Below the pieces are notes generated by a model. It was not told the origin of the DNA. It saw only the letters and a program-made list of their open reading frames with translations, and did no database searches. From NCBI GenBank assembly GCA_947564265.1, contig CANOBK010000001.1, positions 62,001 to 126,000 on the forward strand: 64,000 nt of DNA. The letters run 5' to 3'. The DNA comes from an uncultured Caryophanales bacterium (GTDB lineage Bacteria; Bacillota_I; Bacilli_A; RF39; UBA660). The first letter of the stretch is position 1; the number at the start of each line of letters is the position of its first letter. Shown one piece after another: positions 59,513 to 64,000 of the stretch. The translations under genes and the position numbers were made by a program.

Positions 59513-59938
59513 TTCTAAAAATGCCTTACACCCTTGTTCAATTTCTTGATAGGCCACTTCAAAATTTCTTGTATACCAAGGGTCTGCAATGTTATGATTT
59601 TCAATCAACTTGCAGATTTTTTTCTTTGGATCAGATCCAACAATATGGATTAAGTCCCGAATATTGCTATCATCCATTCCAATAATATAGTCATAGTAGT
59701 CATACTCTTCCTTACAGAAAACTTGGGATTTATGAGTAAAATCATGAATCCCCTTCTCTCTTAGTTTTTGTTGAGCAGGTGGATAAATTGGATTGCCAAG
59801 TTCTTCTATACTAGTAGCTCTAGAATCAATTAAAAACTGTGAATCAGGAGATTGATTTTGTATGAGCCGCTTCATAATAGCTTCTGCCATTGGACTACGA
59901 CAGATATTACCTAAACAAACAAAGACAATTTTTATCAC
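59486..59938 (-). CDS. low molecular weight protein-tyrosine phosphatase
   Basis: A 150-residue protein with the signature VCLGNICRSPMAEA (Cys8, Arg14) and the general-acid DPW (in NIADPWYTRNFEV). It removes phosphate from tyrosine in proteins; LMW phosphatases often act with exopolysaccharide kinases or arginine phosphate, none in this window. Its ATG shares a base with the deoB stop, so it is translationally coupled. Confidence 0.93.
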   Translation of the reverse strand: MIKIVFVCLGNICRSPMAEAIMKRLIQNQSPDSQFLIDSRATSIEELGNPIYPPAQQKLREKGIHDFTHKSQVFCKEEYDYYDYIIGMDDSNIRDLIHIVGSDPKKKICKLIENHNIADPWYTRNFEVAYQEIEQGCKAFLEKIIKREGE

Positions 59939-61104
59939 TATTTAAGCTTCTCCAAAAAGCTTTTTCCTACAAGTAATTGTGTAGCACCAAAGTTTTCTGC
60001 GATAGTTGCTCCAATATCTCCCATGGATTCTAAAATATCTAACCTTTTTGGTTCTCTTAAGGTCCTACCAAAAATGATGACTGGAACGTTTTCTCTCGTA
60101 TGACCATTTCCTGGAAAAGTTGGATCACAACCATGATCGGCCGTAAGGATTAATAAGTCTTCTGTATCGAGTTTATTAATGATCATAGGTACTTGAACAT
60201 CAAACTCCTCAATTGCCTTTGCATAACCCTCTAAATCGCGTCTATGACCATAATCTTGATCAAAATCATTTAGATTACAAACGCAAAGACCAGTAAAGTT
60301 CTTATCCATTGTATCACTCAATTTATTTAATGCTTCTGTATTATTTCTCGCTTTCATCTTTTTAGAAATTCCATCTTCATCAAAAATATCTGCAATCTTT
60401 CCAATAGAAATCGTTGCATAATTATTTTCTTGTAAGAGATTAAAGACGCTTTTCGTAGGAGGTTTCACAGCTAAATCGTAACGATCGTTTGTAAATTTAA
60501 AGTTTCCAGGTTTTCCTGTAAATACTCGTGCGATAACACGCCCAATTTTTAATTCTTCTGTTGTTGTAATGCTTCTAATTTTTTCTGCATACTCATATAA
60601 TTTTGCAGCTGGAATTACATCTTCATGAGCGGCAATATATAAATTTGATCCGTTAGAAGTATAGAGAATTAAAAAACCATACTGCATGTGTCTTTCCCCT
60701 AACTCATTAATAATATCCAACCCTTGGGCATTTTTGTTTCCAATGACGCGTCTTTTTGTTAATTGTTCAATTTGATCCAGTAAGTCTCTTGGAAATCCAT
60801 TCTCAATAAATGATTTAAAAGGTACAAGATTTCTAACCCCTAGTAATTCATAATGTCCCGTTAATGTATCTTTTCCTGGATTTGTTGGTCTAGCAATGGT
60901 ATAGTAAGCTTCTACATCTGGATTTTCTGCCATTGTTAAGGTATCCATAAATCCTAGTTTTTGTAAATTGGGCACAAATAAATTATATTGCTCATTAATA
61001 TGTCCTAATGTATTAGAACCAGTATCTCCATAGTTAGCAGCGTCAACTGCTTCTCCTACACCCAAAGAGTCTAAAACTACTAAAAATATTCTTTTAAATT
61101 TCAT
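59938..61104 (-). CDS. deoB: phosphopentomutase
   Basis: A 388-residue metalloenzyme of the alkaline-phosphatase superfamily. Starts MKFKRIFLVVLDSLGVGEAVDAANYGDTGSNTLGHI, with metal-binding Asp in LDSLG and the phosphothreonine region GDTGSNT, then NLNDFDQDYGHRRD and LILTADHGCDP and NGHTRENVP (metal ligands). It interconverts (deoxy)ribose 1- and 5-phosphates, taking over from nucleoside phosphorylases such as deoD. Placed between xerD and the phosphatase; xerD-deoB order matches Bacillus. Confidence 0.96.
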   Translation of the reverse strand: MKFKRIFLVVLDSLGVGEAVDAANYGDTGSNTLGHINEQYNLFVPNLQKLGFMDTLTMAENPDVEAYYTIARPTNPGKDTLTGHYELLGVRNLVPFKSFIENGFPRDLLDQIEQLTKRRVIGNKNAQGLDIINELGERHMQYGFLILYTSNGSNLYIAAHEDVIPAAKLYEYAEKIRSITTTEELKIGRVIARVFTGKPGNFKFTNDRYDLAVKPPTKSVFNLLQENNYATISIGKIADIFDEDGISKKMKARNNTEALNKLSDTMDKNFTGLCVCNLNDFDQDYGHRRDLEGYAKAIEEFDVQVPMIINKLDTEDLLILTADHGCDPTFPGNGHTRENVPVIIFGRTLREPKRLDILESMGDIGATIAENFGATQLLVGKSFLEKLK

Positions 61105-61107
61105 ATT

Positions 61108-62004
61108 CTATTCCTCATCCTTTCTTGGGTGAAACTTTTCATAATCGTTTCGTACTTGTTGATTCGAAATATGTGTATAAATTCGAGTTGTTGAAATATC
61201 ACTATGACCTAACATTTCTTGAATTACCCGAAGATCTGCCCCATTTTCCAATAAATGTGTAGCAAAACTATGACGTAATGTATGAGGAGATATATTTGGA
61301 TTTAAGTTTTTTTCTGCAAGTAATTTTTTTAACATTTTAAAAAAACCTTGTCTCGTAATTGGCTTGCCATGATTGTTTAAGAATAATTGATTATAGCGTT
61401 CCCTTTTCTCTAATTGATTTCGTACTTCTAAATATTTAGATAAGGAATCAATAATAAAGTCATTAATGGGAACAATTCTCTCTTTCCTTCCCTTCCCCAT
61501 ACAACGAACGGTACAGTTGACAAGATCTACATCATTTAAAGTTAAACTTAATAATTCGCTAATTCTTAATCCTGTTCCGTATAATAATTCTAACATAGCT
61601 TTATTTCGATAGTCAAATGGTGTCACTGTTTCTATATTTAATAGGCAATCTACATCTTGAACAGATAAGGTTGTTGGTAGTTGTTTTTGTAGTTTTGGGT
61701 GATCAATATTTTTAGATACATCTTGCTTTAAATCTCCGGTCTTAACAAAATACTTATGGAAATTATGAATCGCTGTAATAGAGTGAGCAATTGATTGAGG
61801 TTTTAGATTCTGACTATTTAAAAATTTAAGATATTCTGTAATGTCTTCATACTTAATATCCTCAATATTCCAAACACCTCTTCTAACTAAAAAAGCCATA
61901 TATTTTGTTAATTCATTCTGATAAGAATTCTTTGTATTTAAAGTCAAATTTTGTTCTACAATGACATAATCTAAATATTCTTCAATCTGTTTTCCTAATT
62001 TCAT
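61108..62004 (-). CDS. xerD: tyrosine recombinase XerD
   Basis: A 298-residue recombinase. N-terminal SAM-like core-binding domain (1 to about 105); catalytic residues: Arg147 (GTGLRISELL), Lys171 (GKGRKERI), His241 and Arg244 (HTLRH), His267 and Tyr276 (RIYTH). It resolves chromosome dimers at dif with a partner (XerC or CodV), not present here; a dif site was not searched for. Length is normal. Upstream of deoB by 3 nt. The 5' end faces rarA divergently. Confidence 0.93.
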   Translation of the reverse strand: MKLGKQIEEYLDYVIVEQNLTLNTKNSYQNELTKYMAFLVRRGVWNIEDIKYEDITEYLKFLNSQNLKPQSIAHSITAIHNFHKYFVKTGDLKQDVSKNIDHPKLQKQLPTTLSVQDVDCLLNIETVTPFDYRNKAMLELLYGTGLRISELLSLTLNDVDLVNCTVRCMGKGRKERIVPINDFIIDSLSKYLEVRNQLEKRERYNQLFLNNHGKPITRQGFFKMLKKLLAEKNLNPNISPHTLRHSFATHLLENGADLRVIQEMLGHSDISTTRIYTHISNQQVRNDYEKFHPRKDEE

Positions 62005-62088
62005 ATACCTTCCCTACAATCTTTCTATATTATAGCATATTTCTTTCAAAAAGTATTGTTTTTTGATAAAATATAAGTGGTGATGTCT

Positions 62089-63324
62089 ATGAATAAACCT
62101 CTAGCGCTAAAACTTACTCCTACTACAATTGATGATGTCATTGGACAAAAACATCTATTAGGCGAAGGAAAAATTTTAAGAAATCTTGTTCATAATAAAA
62201 AGATTTTTTCTATGATTCTCTATGGAAAACCAGGAATTGGAAAGACGACTATCGCAACCGCAATGGTAAAGGATTTAGGAGTCCGTTATCGCTTTTTGAA
62301 TGCAACAATGAATAATAAGAAAGATTTTGATACTGTAGTAGAAGAAGCCAAACTCTACGATGGGATTGTTCTAATTATGGATGAAATTCATCGATTAAAT
62401 AAGGATAAACAGGATTTATTGTTACCACAATTAGAAAGTGGGCTAATTACTTTAATTGGGATGACTACTAGTAACCCGTACCATAAAATCAATCCTGCCA
62501 TCCGTAGTCGTTGCCAAATATTTGAGTTAAAAGATCTAACATCTGATGATATTTTAGAAGGACTAAAAAAGGCGATTAAGCATCCGGATTTAGCGGGAAT
62601 TAAAATCAAGGAAGACGCCCTAAAACATATTGCTGGTCTCGCAGGAAGTGATCTTCGATTTGCTTATAATTTACTAGAAATGGCCTTTTATTCCTCAAAG
62701 GATAAGAAAGTCACCCTAGATTTATTAAAAGATATTAATAGTAAGCCTGTTATTATTTCTGATAAGGACGAATCAGGTCATTATGATTTATTAAGCGCTT
62801 TTCAAAAATCGATTCGTGGAAGTGATGTAGATGCTTCCCTTCACTATTTGGCTAGGTTAATCGAAATTGGAGATTTGGATAGTATTTATCGAAGAATGAG
62901 TGTAATTGCTTATGAAGATATCGGTGTTGCCAATCCTGATATTGGTCCAAGAGTCATGGCAGCAATTCATGCTAGTGAATTAGTAGGTCTTCCAGAAGCT
63001 AGAATTCCCCTTTCTGAAATCATCGTAGAAATGGCTCTTTCTCCAAAATCTAACACAGCTCATATTGCTCTAGATAAAGCATTAGAAGACGTTAGAACAG
63101 GACGTTGTGATGATATTCCAGAAACAATTAAGATCCATTCTACCATTTATAAATATCCCCATGATTATCCTAACAATTTTGTAGTACAGCAATATCTTCC
63201 AAATAATTTAAAAAATAAAAAGTATTACATCCCAAAAGATACTTCCCCAAACGAAAGAATGTTAAAACAGATTAAGGAAAAACTAGATCAATTGAAAGAA
63301 AAGGAGGAGAAAAAGAATGGTTGA
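62089..63324 (+). CDS. rarA: replication-associated recombination protein RarA
   Basis: A 411-residue AAA+ ATPase. The start is ATG 62089 after GGTGATG; the earlier GTG codons at 62077 lie in that site. Walker A GKPGIGKTT (about 48-56), Walker B LIMDEIHR (about 100), sensor 1 TTSNP, arginine finger RSRC, and the C-terminal tetramerisation domain with HYDLLSAFQKSIRGSDVDASLHYLARL, SVIAYEDIGVANP and the MALSPKSN motif. It acts at stalled replication forks. The NUDIX gene begins inside its last codons. Divergent from xerD. Confidence 0.95.
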   Translation: MNKPLALKLTPTTIDDVIGQKHLLGEGKILRNLVHNKKIFSMILYGKPGIGKTTIATAMVKDLGVRYRFLNATMNNKKDFDTVVEEAKLYDGIVLIMDEIHRLNKDKQDLLLPQLESGLITLIGMTTSNPYHKINPAIRSRCQIFELKDLTSDDILEGLKKAIKHPDLAGIKIKEDALKHIAGLAGSDLRFAYNLLEMAFYSSKDKKVTLDLLKDINSKPVIISDKDESGHYDLLSAFQKSIRGSDVDASLHYLARLIEIGDLDSIYRRMSVIAYEDIGVANPDIGPRVMAAIHASELVGLPEARIPLSEIIVEMALSPKSNTAHIALDKALEDVRTGRCDDIPETIKIHSTIYKYPHDYPNNFVVQQYLPNNLKNKKYYIPKDTSPNERMLKQIKEKLDQLKEKEEKKNG

Positions 63325-63814
63325 TGGTAAAAAAAGAGCAGTTAGTCTCTGTATTCTAGAAACAGATACCGAATACTTGTTAATTCGCCGTGGAAAAGAG
63401 AAATGTGAAAAAGAGGATTGTGTCAATCAATATATCCCAATTGGTGGAAAAATTGAAGCATTAGAAACTCCAGAAGAAGCAGTTGTTCGTGAAATAAAGG
63501 AAGAAACAGGAATTTCAATCAAAAACCCAAGGCTAATGGGAGTGGTAACTGAAACTTCGCCTCTTCCTAAATATAACTGGGTTCTCTATATTTTTCTTGC
63601 AAAAATCAAAAAGCAAACCCCTAACCCATGTCAAGAAGGATATTTTGAATATGTTCTTAAGGAACATGTTACTAACCTACCAACTCCAGAAATTGATCAA
63701 AAAATTTATGAATATGTTAAAAGAAATCAAAAATTTATTATTCATACAATTTACAATCAAGAATTAGTACTTCTAAATGCATATGAATATCTAGAAGAAA
63801 AAAAGTTAAAATAA
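63317..63814 (+). CDS. NUDIX hydrolase
   Basis: A 165-residue protein with AAGGAGG (63301-63307) nine nt before ATG 63317, overlapping rarA by 8 nt. Nudix box: GGKIEALETPEEAVVREIKEETG, with the REIKEE metal site. It hydrolyses a nucleoside diphosphate linked to another group; LLIRRGKEKC and QYIPIGGKIE are like the MutT/8-oxo group, and mutagenic nucleotide clean-up would fit beside rarA. The substrate is not fixed. C-terminal part (about 105-165) extends the usual domain. Confidence 0.85.
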   Translation: MVDGKKRAVSLCILETDTEYLLIRRGKEKCEKEDCVNQYIPIGGKIEALETPEEAVVREIKEETGISIKNPRLMGVVTETSPLPKYNWVLYIFLAKIKKQTPNPCQEGYFEYVLKEHVTNLPTPEIDQKIYEYVKRNQKFIIHTIYNQELVLLNAYEYLEEKKLK

Positions 63815-63822
63815 TTCCATGC

Positions 63823-63860
63823 AAAAACCTCGTTTCTATTTTTAAGAAACGGGGTTTATT
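63823..63860. terminator. terminator after the NUDIX gene
   Basis: AAACCTCGTTTCT-ATTTTTA-AGAAACGGGGTTT, then TATTTT. It faces the convergent gene at the window end and could serve both strands. Confidence 0.9.
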
Positions 63861-63887
63861 TTAATCCAGCCACTTTTTTAAGTTTAA

Positions 63888-64000
63888 TTATATTGTTTTC
63901 ATAAAGGCACTATTGGTAGAAGAAATTATAATGTTTTGTACATCTTCTTTACTCATCAATTTTTTTACTACAAATCCTTCTAAATAAGTTCCATCTAAAA
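63888..64000 (-). CDS. C-terminal fragment of an unknown minus-strand gene
   Basis: Partial: open from base 64000 on the minus strand to TAA read at 63890-63888. The visible part reads LDGTYLEGFVVKK then LMSKEDVQNIIISS and TNSAFMKTI. Its 5' portion is outside the window, so no family can be named. It is convergent with the NUDIX gene. Confidence 0.55.
   Translation of the reverse strand, partial: LDGTYLEGFVVKKLMSKEDVQNIIISSTNSAFMKTI

Overview
The window is one contiguous, AT-rich stretch of a low-GC Bacillota (Firmicutes) chromosome read with the standard bacterial code (TGA is used as a stop, for example at 20765-20767). Strong AGGAGG/GAGGTG ribosome-binding sites, two T-box leaders, RecD2, RNase HIII, ParE/ParC, RarA and the ylb gene neighbourhood point to a Bacilli-type lineage. 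Several sporulation genes are present: spoIIGA-sigE with Spo0A-box-like sites, spoIIM, a sirA-like gene next to tkt, and a ylbD coat-protein homologue. I would guess an uncultured or gut-associated Bacilli lineage of the Erysipelotrichales/RF39 type, but that placement is inference only. Almost all of the window is core chromosome. No rRNA, CRISPR array, insertion sequence or prophage is visible.

Layout. 1-2.7 kb: 3' end of recD2, two small or unknown membrane-anchored proteins and an AI-2E-family permease. 2.7-8.4 kb: a GCU-specifier T-box leader, then a dNMP-kinase-like gene, alaS, holA and pgi. 8.4-16 kb: a PP2C-type phosphatase, a DUF1292 protein, a deoD-type phosphorylase with an altered catalytic position, the YfmF/YfmH-like M16 peptidase pair, a GH10-like lipid-side glycosidase and an unknown charged protein. 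16-24 kb: tmcAL (minus strand), a large polytopic membrane protein, yceD-rpmF, spoIIGA-sigE and an isolated transglutaminase-like gene flanked by repeats and hairpins. 24-30.7 kb: rnhC (minus), cvpA, trxA, gmk, three zinc-ribbon membrane proteins and a lipoprotein. 30.7-36 kb: a second T-box leader (GAC specifier) with hisS-aspS, two tRNA genes and an HD-domain protein. 36-50 kb: a PT-repeat/Ig-like surface protein, tkt-sirA-yneF, a phosphohexomutase, parE-(unknown)-parC, ylbD-ylbE-ylbF-rsmD, a histidine phosphatase, a very small membrane protein on the minus strand, and spoIIM.

50-59 kb is the accessory-looking part. It holds a membrane-anchored XRE regulator, two secreted proteins, and an ABC ATPase with three small permease-like proteins, closed by a strong terminator. 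After mnmA and an HTH protein comes a minus-strand pair: a DUF2726 nuclease-fold protein and a membrane protein interrupted by a frameshift at an A7 run. 59-64 kb: a DUF1540 protein, then xerD-deoB-LMW phosphatase on the minus strand, rarA and a NUDIX hydrolase on the plus strand, and the 3' end of an unknown minus-strand gene.

Functional themes are translation (three aaRS genes, tRNAs, tRNA modification by tmcAL and mnmA, rpmF, rsmD), chromosome maintenance (recD2, holA, parCE, xerD, rarA, rnhC), nucleoside/pentose and hexose phosphate metabolism (deoD, deoB, tkt, pgi, phosphohexomutase, gmk) and early sporulation control. The best candidate for an undescribed system is the regulator/secreted-protein/ABC cassette at 50.2-55.1 kb. 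I can describe it structurally but not assign it a function.
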